Below, piece by piece: positions 1 through 8,580 of a stretch of 64,000 nucleotides of DNA (position 1 is the stretch's first letter; every line of letters starts with the position of its first letter). Location of the stretch: positions 124,001 through 188,000 of the forward strand of contig NZ_QKSD01000009.1 in assembly GCF_003234085.1 (NCBI RefSeq), given 5' to 3'. The position numbers and the translations under genes are program-made. The DNA comes from Curtobacterium sp. MCPF17_052. GTDB taxonomy: Bacteria; Actinomycetota; Actinomycetes; Actinomycetales; Microbacteriaceae. The notes beneath the pieces were generated by a model. The model saw only the letters and a list, made by a program, of their open reading frames with translations. It ran no database searches and was not told the origin of the DNA.

Positions 1-1637
1 GGGTCCGGGATCACGGCGCAGTCGCCGTAGACCAGGACCCGGTCGGCCAGTGCCATCAAGAACACGCTCGACACGATGGAGGTGTCCGGCCGCGTCTTGA
101 TGATCTCGAACGACGGCCGGATGGTGTGCGCGGTGGTGTGCTTCGCCCCGGACACCATGCCGTCGGCCAGGCCGAGCTGCACCATGAGCGTGCCGAAGTA
201 CGACACGTCGGTCACGGTGTCGCGGGCGAGCTCGACGCTCATGCCCTTGTGGGCACGGAGGGCCGTGTACTCCTGCGCGAAGCGCTCCCGGAGGTCGGGG
301 TCGAACGGGGAGAGCAGCTGCGCCGCGTCGAGGTCGAGCCCGAGCTCGGTCGCCCGTGCCCGGATGGCGGCCGGGTCCCCGAGGATCGTCAGGTCGCACA
401 CCTGCCGCTGCAGCAGCGTGGCGGCTGCCCGGAGGATGCGGTCGTCGTCACCTTCGGGCAGGACGATGTGCTTCCGGTGCTCACGCGCCCGGTCGATCAG
501 GCCGTGCTCGAACATCAGCGGCGTCACCACTCCGGACGGCGTCAGCTGGAGTCGGGCGAGCAGCGCCTCGGCGTCCACGTTCCGTTCGAACAGTGCCAGC
601 GCCAGCTCGGCCTTCCGTGGCGAGTCCGCGGCGAGGCGGCCGCGCGTCTGGGTGATGCGGAGCGCCGTGTCGTACGTGCCGAGGTCGCTCTGCGCGATCG
701 GCAGGGAACTCGACAGCCCCTCGAGCAGGCGGGAGATCTGCGGCGCCGTCTCGAAACCGCCGTTGAGGATGACACCGGCGATGCTCGGGAACGTCTCCGA
801 CTCGTTGGCGAGCAGCGTGGCGATGAGGACGTCGTTGCGGTCGCCGGGGACGACGACGATGCCGCCCTCGATGAGGCGCGGCAGGACGTTCTCCATGCTC
901 ATGCCGGCGACCACGGTGCCCAGGGCCTCCCGGTCCAACAGCGCGTCGTCACCGCGGACCAGGGTGGCCCCGGTCGCCGCGAGGAGTGCTCGGACGGTCG
1001 GGGCGACGAGGACCGCGTCCTCCGGGATCGCCCAGACCGGGGCGTCGGGGTGGTGGTCGTGCACCGCTGCGGTGACGCTCGCGACGATCGGGCCGAGCGC
1101 ATCCGGGTCGGCTCGGTTCACCACGACACCGAGGAGCTGGGCGTGCTCGGCGCGGAGTTCGCTCGTGGTGACGTCGGCGACCTGGGCCATGTCGTCCGCG
1201 GTGCGGGGCGCGCGCTCGGCCGAGTCACGGCCGCCGAGCACCAGGAGCACCGGGGCCCCGAGGTTCGCGGCGACCTTCGCGTTGAAGGACAGCTCGGTCG
1301 GGCTGCCGACGTCGGTGTAGTCCGAGCCGAGGACGACGACAGCGTCGCAGCGTCGCTCGACCTGGCCGAAGCGCGTGATGATGGTCGCCAGGGCCGCGTC
1401 CGGGTCGGCGTGCACGTCGTCGTAGGTCACCCCGACGGCGTCGTCGTACGGGATCTCGACGGCGGTGTGCTGGAGCAGGAGCTCGAGGACGTAGTCGGGT
1501 TCGGCGACGGACCGCGCGACCGGTCGGAAGACGCCGACGCGTCCGACGGTGCGGGCGAGCGTCTCGAGCACCCCGAGGGCGACGGTGCTCTTCCCGGTGT
1601 GTCCTTCTGCTGACGTGATGTAGATGCGGGTCGACAC
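1..1637 (-). CDS. pta: Phosphate acetyltransferase (partial, C-terminus outside window)
   Basis: Interconverts acetyl-CoA plus phosphate and acetyl phosphate plus CoA, normally paired with acetate kinase. The 545 visible codons begin with a P-loop (SAEGHTGKST, residues 9-18) of the dethiobiotin-synthetase-like regulatory domain. A DRTGG-type middle region follows, and the catalytic domain starts near residue 386 (HRKHIVLPEGDDDR). This is the long three-domain Pta of about 700 residues, so roughly the last 150 are missing beyond the left edge; ackA would be expected there. The GTG start was chosen because TACCCT ends 7 nt upstream, which suggests a leaderless transcript. A GGGGAGG touches the start codon but sits too close to act as a normal ribosome binding site. 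Confidence 0.93.
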   Translation of the reverse strand, partial: MSTRIYITSAEGHTGKSTVALGVLETLARTVGRVGVFRPVARSVAEPDYVLELLLQHTAVEIPYDDAVGVTYDDVHADPDAALATIITRFGQVERRCDAVVVLGSDYTDVGSPTELSFNAKVAANLGAPVLLVLGGRDSAERAPRTADDMAQVADVTTSELRAEHAQLLGVVVNRADPDALGPIVASVTAAVHDHHPDAPVWAIPEDAVLVAPTVRALLAATGATLVRGDDALLDREALGTVVAGMSMENVLPRLIEGGIVVVPGDRNDVLIATLLANESETFPSIAGVILNGGFETAPQISRLLEGLSSSLPIAQSDLGTYDTALRITQTRGRLAADSPRKAELALALFERNVDAEALLARLQLTPSGVVTPLMFEHGLIDRAREHRKHIVLPEGDDDRILRAAATLLQRQVCDLTILGDPAAIRARATELGLDLDAAQLLSPFDPDLRERFAQEYTALRAHKGMSVELARDTVTDVSYFGTLMVQLGLADGMVSGAKHTTAHTIRPSFEIIKTRPDTSIVSSVFLMALADRVLVYGDCAVIPD

Positions 1638-1644
1638 CCTCCCC

Positions 1645-1650
1645 AGGGTA
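1645..1650 (-). promoter_or_regulatory. Candidate leaderless -10 box of pta
   Basis: TACCCT on the minus strand, with 7 nt between it and the GTG start of pta. No clear -35 box is visible. Confidence 0.4.
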
Positions 1651-1794
1651 GACCTCGCGTCGACTCGGACCTCCGGGGCGCCCGTGAGCGGCGGCGCTCG
1701 CGGCGGGTGGTCGGACGGGCGGTCGGACGAGTGGTCGGGCGCGTGGTCTCGACGGGCGGTCGGACGGGTGGTCGTGAGCACCCCCTCGGACCTG

Positions 1795-1800
1795 TACCAT
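1795..1800 (+). promoter_or_regulatory. Candidate -10 box for tRNA-Ser
   Basis: TACCAT 29 nt before the mature tRNA 5' end. A weak -35 candidate (TCGTGA) lies 17 nt upstream. Confidence 0.4.
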
Positions 1801-1829
1801 GGGGTGTCGTCACCGCGAGGTGGTGGCAC

Positions 1830-1914
1830 GGAGGATTCGCCTAGTGGCCTATGGCGCACGCTTGGAAAGCGTGTTGGGTGCAAGCCCTCGGGGGTTCGAA
1901 TCCCCCATCCTCCG
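1830..1914 (+). tRNA. tRNA-Ser(GGA)
   Basis: Class II cloverleaf of 85 nt. The acceptor arms GGAGGAT and ATCCTCC pair, with discriminator G. The anticodon stem CACGC/GCGTG encloses loop TTGGAAA, giving anticodon GGA. A long variable arm precedes the T-arm (GGGGGTTCGAATCCCCC). The 3' CCA is not encoded. Confidence 0.97.
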
Positions 1915-1926
1915 CAGAGCGATACC

Positions 1927-1958
1927 GGAACCCCCGCAGCATCAGCTGTGGGGGTTCC
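1927..1958 (+). terminator. Hairpin terminator after tRNA-Ser
   Basis: A 14-bp stem (GGAACCCCCGCAGC pairing with GCTGTGGGGGTTCC, one G-U) around loop ATCA, 12 nt after the tRNA. There is no clear T-run, as is usual in high-GC actinobacteria. Confidence 0.75.
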
Positions 1959-2040
1959 GTCGTCCGGGCCGTGCCGTCGTCCGGCAGTGCCGTCGTCCGG
2001 GCCGTGTTGTCGTCCGGGCAGTGCCGTCGTCCGGGCCGCG
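1957..2040 (+). repeat. Imperfect 16-17 bp tandem repeat, five copies
   Basis: Five consecutive units based on CCGTCGTCCGGGCCGTG. Unit 2 is 1 bp shorter, unit 4 starts TTG, and the last ends GCG. The array starts on the last bases of the tRNA terminator stem. Non-coding. Confidence 0.85.
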
Positions 2041-2380
2041 GCACCGATCCGCTCGCGTCGTTGATCCGCTCGCGTCCGTCCGGCCGGGAGGCGCGCCCAC
2101 CGCCGGTCCCCCAGGCGACGGACCGCCACGCACCCCGTCCGCTGGGCACCGTCCGCAAAGCGGCATCCGGCCTGTTCCGAGGGCCGCCTCTCCCCTATGC
2201 TGACCGGACCGAGCACGCCGGAGGGACCCGGTCGGCTCACCAGCATCGGACGGCACAGGCGCCGTCACGGGACCGGCGACCAGTCGTGCCCGGCGCGATC
2301 GTCGCTCGCGCAGTCGAGCCCCGGCATCCGGGGTCGGCCGCCGGGCGATCCGGCGCAGTTCGGGGACGAGGAGGCCTGCC
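2041..2380. other. Gene-free stretch upstream of the PH-like membrane protein gene
   Basis: About 340 bp with no convincing gene. It holds a copy of the GGGAGGC motif near 2086 and a possible -10 box (TATGCT, 2196-2201) pointing to the downstream gene. The overlapping open frames here lack coding character. Confidence 0.5.
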
Positions 2381-3022
2381 GTGGGGGCAACGACGGCGCG
2401 AGCGACACCGCTCGGCACCAGCACCGCAGACGTGGTCATACGACCGCGCGCCGCGCTGGTGCGCTCGACGGCGCTGAGCATGGGGTTCTCGGCCGTCCCG
2501 ATCGCCGTCGCCGTCGTCTGGGTGGCCGTGCCGAACGGTCCCTGGCTCGTCGTCAGCGCGGTGGTCGGCATCTTCACCGTCGCCGTCCTCACCGTGTTCC
2601 TGCGCCTCCGGTCGTCGTTCGTGGCCGTCGACCCGGAGCGGGTCGCGATCCGGGGCGTCCTCAGCCCGCGGCGCTCCTGGTTCCGCTCGCAGGTGCACGA
2701 GGTGGTGCTGGCCGCCACCCACGGACCCGCGGTCGACCGCACCAGCCGGGAACTCGTCGCCTTCGACGCGAACGGCGACACCCTCTTCCGGATGCGCGGT
2801 GAGGTCTGGGGCGACGACGGCATCGACCGCCTGGTCGACACCCTCGACGTCCGCACGACCCAGCTCGCCCGACCGATGTCGACGCGGGAGTTCACCCGGC
2901 GCTGGCCCGGCATCCGCGCCTGGTACGAGCAGCCCCGCGCGTACGTGTTCGTCGGGGGTGTGACCGCGCTCGCGGTCGGCGGTCTGCTGGTGGCCGAAGC
3001 CGTGGGCCTCGCGCGCCGCTGA
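2381..3022 (+). CDS. PH-like domain membrane protein, function unknown
   Basis: 213 residues. A hydrophobic hairpin at about residues 34-76 is followed by a soluble domain (SSFVAVDPERVAIRGVL onwards) that resembles bacterial PH-like domains, then a C-terminal membrane segment at about 188-210. Proteins of this build are usually cell-envelope associated, but no specific role can be assigned. The GTG start is backed by GAGGAG 7 nt upstream; an internal ATG near 2480 would remove about 33 residues and part of the first membrane segment. The gene stands alone between the tRNA-Ser repeat region and a small tandem repeat. Confidence 0.75.
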   Translation: MGATTARATPLGTSTADVVIRPRAALVRSTALSMGFSAVPIAVAVVWVAVPNGPWLVVSAVVGIFTVAVLTVFLRLRSSFVAVDPERVAIRGVLSPRRSWFRSQVHEVVLAATHGPAVDRTSRELVAFDANGDTLFRMRGEVWGDDGIDRLVDTLDVRTTQLARPMSTREFTRRWPGIRAWYEQPRAYVFVGGVTALAVGGLLVAEAVGLARR

Positions 3023-3040
3023 ACAGCACGGCGTCAGAAG

Positions 3041-3096
3041 AACCGGTGTCGGACGAACCAGTGTCGGACGAACCGGTGTCGGACGAACGGTTGTCG
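3041..3096 (+). repeat. 15-bp tandem repeat, about four copies
   Basis: Units based on AACCGGTGTCGGACG follow the preceding gene closely, with a few substitutions (CCAG, CGGT). Non-coding on either strand as far as I can see. A GCCTCCCGTC motif lies downstream near 3131. Confidence 0.8.
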
Positions 3097-3207
3097 GAGA
3101 CCGCACGCGGCGCGTCGGAGGCGGGCGGAGCCTCCCGTCCGGGCGAAGCACTGCCGTGAGCGCCCGCGTCTCCGCGCCACCCACCGCGGACCCGGCGGAC
3201 GACCGGG

Positions 3208-4464
3208 TCAGTGCGTCAGCGCCGGCACGGTCCTCGGCCGCACCACGAACCACAGCACCAGGATCGCGACGGCCGCGGTGCACCCCATCACCAGCGCCAT
3301 CGGCGTGGCGGTCGCGATGCCGAGCAGCCCCACGACCGGGGAGATGATCCCGGCCACGCCGAAGTTCAGGGCGCCGAGCAGCGAGGCGGCGGTCCCCGCC
3401 TCCTTCCCGTGGGACGCGAGACCGATCACCTGCACGAGCGGGAACGAGAACCCGCAGGCGGCGATGTAGAACCACAGCGGGATGAGGACGCCGATGAGCC
3501 CGGCCCCGAGCTGGTCCAGGACGACGATGGCCACGGCAGCCAGGAACAGCGTCGCCGTCGAGCAGGCCAGGATCCACTGCGGGCCGACCCGCTGCGCCAA
3601 CCGCGACGAGATCTGCACGCCCAGGACGACGCCGACCGAGTTCACCGCGAACAGCAGCCCGTACTGCTGCGGATCGAGCCCGAACACCCCCTGGAACAGG
3701 AACGGGGACGCACTGAGGTACGAGAACAACCCGCTGAACACCATGGCGCCGATCAGGGCGACGCCGACGAAGATCCGGTCCGAGAAGAGCGCTCGGTACC
3801 GCTGCCCGATGGTGGAGTGCCCGGCCTCCTGGCGACGCTCCTTCGGCAGGGTCTCGACGATGAGCAGGATCGACGCGATCACGACGGCGGTGCCGTAGCA
3901 GGCGAGGAACACGAAGATGCCGCGCCAGGAGACGAACCGCAGCATCTGCGACCCGATGAGCGGCGCCAGGATCGGGGCCAGACCGTTCACCATCGCCAGG
4001 CGCGAGAGCATCCGGACGAGCGGCTTGCCGCCGAACAGGTCGCGGACGGTCGCCATCGCGACGACACCGCCGGCCGCCGCCCCCATGCCCTGCAGGACGC
4101 GGAACACGGCGAGGACCTCGACGTTCGGCGCGAGGGCGGCGCAGATCGAGGCGGCGACGTGCACGCTGGTCGCGATGATGAGCGGCAGTCGGCGGCCGAC
4201 CTTGTCACTCCAGGGCCCGACGAGCAGCTGCCCGATCGCGAAGCCGATGGTCGTCGCCGTCAGGGTGAGTTGGACGGCCCCCTCGGAGATGCCGAGGTCA
4301 CGCTCGAGCGACGGGAACGCCGGCAGGTACAGGTCGATGGTGAACGGCCCGAGCGCGGTGAGCGCGCCGAGCACGAAGACGTAGACCAGGCGCTGGGCAC
4401 GGGTCAGGGAATCGCCGGGATGCAGGATGGTCTTGTGCGAACCGGTGGTCGCGGGCGCGGACAC
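3208..4464 (-). CDS. Bcr/CflA-family MFS multidrug exporter
   Basis: Twelve-helix proton antiporter of the inner membrane, expected to export drugs such as bicyclomycin- or chloramphenicol-like compounds; the substrate is not readable from sequence. At 418 residues it has the family length. TM1 carries FTIDLYLPAFP (41-51), the Bcr/CflA hallmark, and the loop 2-3 motif A is GPWSDKVGRR (83-92). The GTG start at 4464 was chosen because GGAGG lies 8 nt upstream; a longer frame to 4617 adds only a non-conserved basic tail. It is divergent from a TetR-family gene, and a palindrome lies in its own leader, so repression by that regulator is likely (inferred). Confidence 0.93.
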   Translation of the reverse strand: MSAPATTGSHKTILHPGDSLTRAQRLVYVFVLGALTALGPFTIDLYLPAFPSLERDLGISEGAVQLTLTATTIGFAIGQLLVGPWSDKVGRRLPLIIATSVHVAASICAALAPNVEVLAVFRVLQGMGAAAGGVVAMATVRDLFGGKPLVRMLSRLAMVNGLAPILAPLIGSQMLRFVSWRGIFVFLACYGTAVVIASILLIVETLPKERRQEAGHSTIGQRYRALFSDRIFVGVALIGAMVFSGLFSYLSASPFLFQGVFGLDPQQYGLLFAVNSVGVVLGVQISSRLAQRVGPQWILACSTATLFLAAVAIVVLDQLGAGLIGVLIPLWFYIAACGFSFPLVQVIGLASHGKEAGTAASLLGALNFGVAGIISPVVGLLGIATATPMALVMGCTAAVAILVLWFVVRPRTVPALTH

Positions 4465-4507
4465 GAGGGGATCCTCCGAGGGGGACGAGAGAGTGGGATC
4501 GGCCGCT

Positions 4508-4519
4508 CGAATCGATTCG
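4508..4519. promoter_or_regulatory. Candidate TetR operator (12-bp palindrome)
   Basis: CGAATCGATTCG is a perfect palindrome in the leader of the exporter gene, just downstream of its predicted transcription start and between the two divergent genes. The operator role is inferred. Confidence 0.45.
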
Positions 4520-4531
4520 GTCCGTTCCACC

Positions 4532-4561
4532 ATGGTACGGGTTGGTCCGGACGGCGGACAA
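4532..4561 (-). promoter_or_regulatory. Promoter of the Bcr/CflA exporter
   Basis: On the minus strand TTGTCC (-35) and TACCAT (-10) are separated by 18 nt. The predicted start lies about 60 nt before the GTG. Confidence 0.5.
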
Positions 4562-4745
4562 CCGTCGATCGGACGCTCCGCGCTCCTCGTACCGGCTCCG
4601 CGTGGTCCCACCGCCACACCGCCGGGAGGCCCGCCCTCCGTCCCCGACGCCGGTGCGGCGGACGCGTGCTCGGGCCGGACGGTGCGGTACCGTCGGACTC
4701 CCGACCGCGCACCGTCGCGGGACAGATCGAGATGGGAGGGGCGTC

Positions 4746-5327
4746 ATGGTCGACGCTCGGATCCTGCACACCACGGCCGCGCTCCGCGAAGCCGTCCTGC
4801 GCCTCGCCGCCGCCCGTCCGGTCTCGCAGATCACGGTCGCCGACGTCACCCGCGCCGCCGGCATCAACCGCGCGACGTTCTACTCGCACGCCGTCTCCCC
4901 CGGCTCGTTGCTCGCCGACGTCCTGACCCCGGAACTCGACCGGATCCGCGAGGACGACGCCGCCGCCCGTCGGGTCGCCGTCGAGCACGGTGCCGGACCG
5001 GACGACCTCGCCGCCATCACCCGTCGCGGCATCGACGCCGTCGTCGACCACGTGACGGCACATCGCGACATCTACGCGCTCGCGCTCCCCGACCCCGCGG
5101 ACGCCTCGCTGCACCGCCTGCTCGTTGACCACTTCACGGTGTCGAGCACGATGCACATCCGAGAGCTCGACCCGCGTGCGAAGCCGGAGATCATCGACGA
5201 GGTCGCCGCGGGCTTCGTGGCGCAGGGCTTCGTCGGCGCCATCGAAGCGTGGCTCGGCGGCCCGCGGCGGTCCCGGAAGGCGCTGGTCGAGACGATCACC
5301 CGGTCGTTCCCGGCCTGGTGGAGCTGA
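4746..5327 (+). CDS. TetR/AcrR-family transcriptional regulator
   Basis: 193 residues. The N-terminal helix-turn-helix occupies about residues 29-50 (ITVADVTRAAGINRATFY), the classic TetR recognition region, and an all-helical ligand-sensing domain follows. The ATG is preceded by GGGAGGGG at a good distance, so the longer upstream frame is rejected. It is divergently transcribed from the Bcr/CflA exporter, the standard arrangement for a local drug-efflux repressor. The inducer is unknown. Confidence 0.92.
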   Translation: MVDARILHTTAALREAVLRLAAARPVSQITVADVTRAAGINRATFYSHAVSPGSLLADVLTPELDRIREDDAAARRVAVEHGAGPDDLAAITRRGIDAVVDHVTAHRDIYALALPDPADASLHRLLVDHFTVSSTMHIRELDPRAKPEIIDEVAAGFVAQGFVGAIEAWLGGPRRSRKALVETITRSFPAWWS

Positions 5328-5333
5328 CGACCC

Positions 5334-5909
5334 CTACTTCGTCGTCGGTTCCTCGCCGCGCTGCAGTGACGTCACCATGTCCACTGTCCGGCTGACCAGC
5401 TGCGCGTCCGAGTCGCCGCCGTCGACGCGGTAGTCCGACGACAGTCCGTCGTTGCCGCCACCGGAGGACGGCAGCGCTCCGTCCAGCGCGACCACGACCA
5501 CGCCCGCGTCGTGCGCGGTGCGGAGCTCGGTCCGGAGCGAGGACGGGTCCGCGGCGCGGACGAGCAGCGCCTTCGCCCCGGTCCGCACCAGGTCACGGAC
5601 GGCCGAACGTTGGCGCGCCGCCTGGTCAGCTCCCGCGACGCGGACGTCCGGCCGGAACCCGGCCTCGGTCAGTTCCTCGCGGAAGCGGGTCGCGAGCGAG
5701 CGACCGTCCTCGGAGTCACCGGGCGTCGCCGCGTCGGCGGTCAGCACCACACCGATCACCGCGTTCTTCGCGAAACCACCGTCGGAACTCGTCAGGTCGG
5801 TGCTCCGGACCGGGGTCGGTGCAGCAGTGGTCGTGCCCGTGCAGCCGGCGAGCACGACCGTCGTCGCCGCGAGTGCGGCGATCAGGACGGCAGCGGCGGT
5901 GCGGCGCAC
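5334..5909 (-). CDS. Lipoprotein with short sugar-binding-protein-like domain
   Basis: 191 residues. A signal peptide ends in lipobox LAGC (Cys23), so the protein should be anchored to the outer face of the membrane. The mature part (AVIGVVLTADA onwards, then GAKALLVRAADPSSL and GVVVVALDGALP) resembles the first lobe of periplasmic sugar-binding proteins of the ribose/galactose type. It is far shorter than their usual 300 or so residues, with no second lobe. Start GTG has GAGGAGGAACC directly upstream. It begins 28 bp after the MFS gene on the same strand, so the two are probably co-transcribed. What it binds, if anything, is unknown. Confidence 0.75.
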   Translation of the reverse strand: MRRTAAAVLIAALAATTVVLAGCTGTTTAAPTPVRSTDLTSSDGGFAKNAVIGVVLTADAATPGDSEDGRSLATRFREELTEAGFRPDVRVAGADQAARQRSAVRDLVRTGAKALLVRAADPSSLRTELRTAHDAGVVVVALDGALPSSGGGNDGLSSDYRVDGGDSDAQLVSRTVDMVTSLQRGEEPTTK

Positions 5910-5937
5910 GGTTCCTCCTCGTTCCGGGTCTGCCACG

Positions 5938-7323
5938 CTACCCGCCCGACCCCGGCGGCGGCGGGACCGCTCCGAGTCGTCGGACGGCGACGAGCCCCAC
6001 GAGGGCGATCAGGGTCATCGCCACGAACACCAGCGTGAACGCGAGGGGCTCGTCCCGACCGCCGGCGCCCGTGAACAGCAGCCCGGCCACCGCGAGTCCG
6101 ACGACACTCCCCGAGGCATCCGCGATCGTCAGGGCGGAACTCGCGAAACCGTCATCGCCCTCGCGCGAGAACCGGAGCGTGAGCATCGAGGTCCGCGGAT
6201 AGGCGACGCCCATCCCCGCGCCGCCGACGAACCACCCGGCGACGAGCACCCATGTGGGCAGGTCGAACAGCGCCACCGCGAGCGCCGACAGCAGGCTGAC
6301 CAGGACCAGCCCGAGACCGGCGCCGAATGCACGGGCGGCGGGCAGCCGGCCCTCGCCGAGACGGCCGTGCGCCCAACTCGCCGACGCCCAGCTCAGTGCC
6401 GCCACGGTGAGGGCGAGTCCGGCGGCCGAGGCGCTCAGCCCGTGCTGCGCCTGGAGCAGGAACGGGACGTACGCCTCGCTGCCGAAGAACCCGGCGGCCA
6501 GGACCCCGCGGAGCAGGACCACCGACGGCAGGCCGGGCCCACCGGTGAAGGTGCCCCTGGGCAGCAGCGGGCGGAGCGCCGACCAGGCGCCGACGAGCCC
6601 GACCAGCACCGCCGCGACCCGGACCGGGACGGGCAGGTCCGGGGCCAGGTTGAGCAGCAGCACCGCGGCAGCGGCGGCGACCGACCACCCGATGCGCCCG
6701 CGGTGCCGAGGAGGGCGGGCCTCCAGGACGGGTGGGTGCAGGCGCCGGAGCGTCGGGACCAGGCACGCGAACGCGACCACCGCGATGCCGAGGGCACCCG
6801 CGAAGACCCAGTGCCAGCCGAACGCGTCGGTGACGATGCCCGCGAGCGCCGGACCGATCAGTGCCGGCACGACCCACGCTGCCGCGAACCCGGCGAACAC
6901 CGCCCCGTGCAGTTCCGCGGGGAAGACCCGCGCGACCAGCACGTAGAGGACGACGTCGATCGCGCCTGCACCGAAGCCCTCGACCAGACGTCCGGCGAGG
7001 AACACCGGCATCGTCGGGGCGAGCATCACGATCGCGGTGCCGAGCGCGAACAGCGCGGCGGACACCCATGCGACGACCCGGCCGCCGGCCCGGTCGGTCC
7101 AGTTGCCCGCCAGGACCATGCCCGGCACGCCGGCCGCGAGCGGTGCGGCGAAGCTCAGCGAGTACAGCGCCTCGCCGTCCAGGTCGGCGGCGATCACCGG
7201 CATGATCGTCGTCATCGCCAGGTTCTGGAACGCCGAGACCGCCACGATCGCGACCATGCCCACGGTGGCGACGAGGTGCCGGCGCTCGAAGAGGCTCGGC
7301 CGCGTCGCCGTCGTGGAGGTCAC
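5938..7323 (-). CDS. MFS transporter
   Basis: 461-residue inner-membrane major facilitator protein. The first helix region (VGMVAIVAVSAFQNLAMTTIMPVI) is typical of drug:proton antiporters of the EmrB/LmrS type, and the motif A equivalent is GNWTDRAGGR after TM2. The substrate cannot be told. The GTG start lies 6 nt after TACGAT, with no Shine-Dalgarno site, suggesting a leaderless message. The gene lies between metB and the lipoprotein gene, all on the minus strand. Confidence 0.88.
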   Translation of the reverse strand: MTSTTATRPSLFERRHLVATVGMVAIVAVSAFQNLAMTTIMPVIAADLDGEALYSLSFAAPLAAGVPGMVLAGNWTDRAGGRVVAWVSAALFALGTAIVMLAPTMPVFLAGRLVEGFGAGAIDVVLYVLVARVFPAELHGAVFAGFAAAWVVPALIGPALAGIVTDAFGWHWVFAGALGIAVVAFACLVPTLRRLHPPVLEARPPRHRGRIGWSVAAAAAVLLLNLAPDLPVPVRVAAVLVGLVGAWSALRPLLPRGTFTGGPGLPSVVLLRGVLAAGFFGSEAYVPFLLQAQHGLSASAAGLALTVAALSWASASWAHGRLGEGRLPAARAFGAGLGLVLVSLLSALAVALFDLPTWVLVAGWFVGGAGMGVAYPRTSMLTLRFSREGDDGFASSALTIADASGSVVGLAVAGLLFTGAGGRDEPLAFTLVFVAMTLIALVGLVAVRRLGAVPPPPGSGG

Positions 7324-7329
7324 CCGTTC

Positions 7330-7335
7330 ATCGTA
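7330..7335 (-). promoter_or_regulatory. Leaderless -10 box of the MFS gene
   Basis: TACGAT ends 6 nt before the GTG start on the minus strand. Confidence 0.5.
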
Positions 7336-7343
7336 GGACGGGG

Positions 7344-8489
7344 TCAGCGCTCGAGTGCCTGCTGCACGTCGGCGACCAGGTCGCCGGCGTCCTCGATGCC
7401 GACCGACAGGCGGACGACGTTCTCCGGGACGGCGAGCTCGGTGCCCTTGACCGAGGCGTGCGTCATCTCGCTCGGGTACCCGATGAGCGACTCCACGCCG
7501 CCGAGCGACTCCGCCAGCGCGAACAGCTCGGTCGACTCGGCGAACCGCTTCGCCGCCTCGGGACCACCGGCGAGTGCCACCGACAGCATGCCGCCGAAGC
7601 CGCGCATCTGCTTGGCCGCGACGTCGTGTCCCTGGTGCTCCGGCAGGCCCGGGTAGTAGACGTGCTCGACGGCCGGGTGGGCGAGCAGCGCCTCGGCCAC
7701 GGTCTGGGCGTTCTGGGAGTGCCGTTCCATGCGGACGCTGAGGGTCTTGATGCCCCGGATCGTCAGCCAGGCGTCGAACGGGGACGAGATCGCGCCGCCG
7801 CCGAACTGCACGAACTGCACCTTGTCCGCGAGCTCCTGGTCACGCAGCACGACAGCCCCGCCGACGACGTCGGAGTGCCCGCCGAGGTACTTCGTCGTCG
7901 AGTACACGACGACGTCGGCACCGAGCGACAGCGGCTGCTGCAGGGCCGGCGACGCGAAGGTGTTGTCGACGACGACGAGTGCACCGGCCTCGTGTCCGAT
8001 GGCGGCGAGGACCTCGATGTCCGCGATCTTCATGAGCGGGTTCGTCGGCGTCTCCACCCACAGCACGGTCTTCGCCGGGCTGTCGGCGAGCGCGGCACGG
8101 ACACGGTCCGGCTCGCTCATCTCCACCGTGACGAGGTCGATGCCCCACGGCACGTGCAGGCGGTTCGCCAGACGGTGGGTGCCGCCGTAGACGTCGTTGC
8201 CCATCACGATCCGGGCGCCCGGCTCCAGGTAGGCACGGAGCAGGGCGTCCTCCCCCGCCAGGCCGGACGAGAACGAGTACGCCGCGACGCCGCCGTCCAG
8301 GTCGGCGAGCAGGGTCTGCAGCGAGTCCCGCGTCGGGTTGCCGGAGCGGGAGTACTCGTAGCCGCCCCGCAGCCCGCCGATGCCGTCCTGCACGTAGGTC
8401 GACGTCAGGTACAGGGGCGGGATGACGGCGCCGGTGGGGCCGTCGGGCTCCTGGCCGGCGTGGATGGCGCGGGTGCTGAACTCGGTCAT
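7344..8489 (-). CDS. metB: Cystathionine gamma-synthase (or gamma-lyase)
   Basis: PLP enzyme of the Cys/Met metabolism family, 381 residues. It joins O-acyl-homoserine and cysteine to cystathionine, or cleaves cystathionine. Visible motifs are the substrate-site YEYSRSGNPTR (45-55), SSGLAGEDALL (74-84), the aspartate in VVVDNTFASP, and the PLP lysine K200 in STTKYLGGHSD. Sequence alone does not separate synthase from lyase, and because cbs is the neighbour on the same strand it may serve reverse transsulfuration. ATG start with AGGAAGGGG upstream. The 225-bp gap to cbs contains a 15-bp tandem repeat. Confidence 0.93.
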   Translation of the reverse strand: MTEFSTRAIHAGQEPDGPTGAVIPPLYLTSTYVQDGIGGLRGGYEYSRSGNPTRDSLQTLLADLDGGVAAYSFSSGLAGEDALLRAYLEPGARIVMGNDVYGGTHRLANRLHVPWGIDLVTVEMSEPDRVRAALADSPAKTVLWVETPTNPLMKIADIEVLAAIGHEAGALVVVDNTFASPALQQPLSLGADVVVYSTTKYLGGHSDVVGGAVVLRDQELADKVQFVQFGGGAISSPFDAWLTIRGIKTLSVRMERHSQNAQTVAEALLAHPAVEHVYYPGLPEHQGHDVAAKQMRGFGGMLSVALAGGPEAAKRFAESTELFALAESLGGVESLIGYPSEMTHASVKGTELAVPENVVRLSVGIEDAGDLVADVQQALER

Positions 8490-8580
8490 GTCGTGGGTGC
8501 CCCTTCCTGGAGGCTCGGTGCGGTCTGGGTGGGGCGGTGCGGGTGGGCAGCGTGGTGCGGTGCTGCGGCCCTGCGGGCGG

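Noticed and set aside
126..1613. 495-residue plus-strand open frame over pta
   Set aside because: Antisense to a recognisable Pta; typical high-GC shadow.
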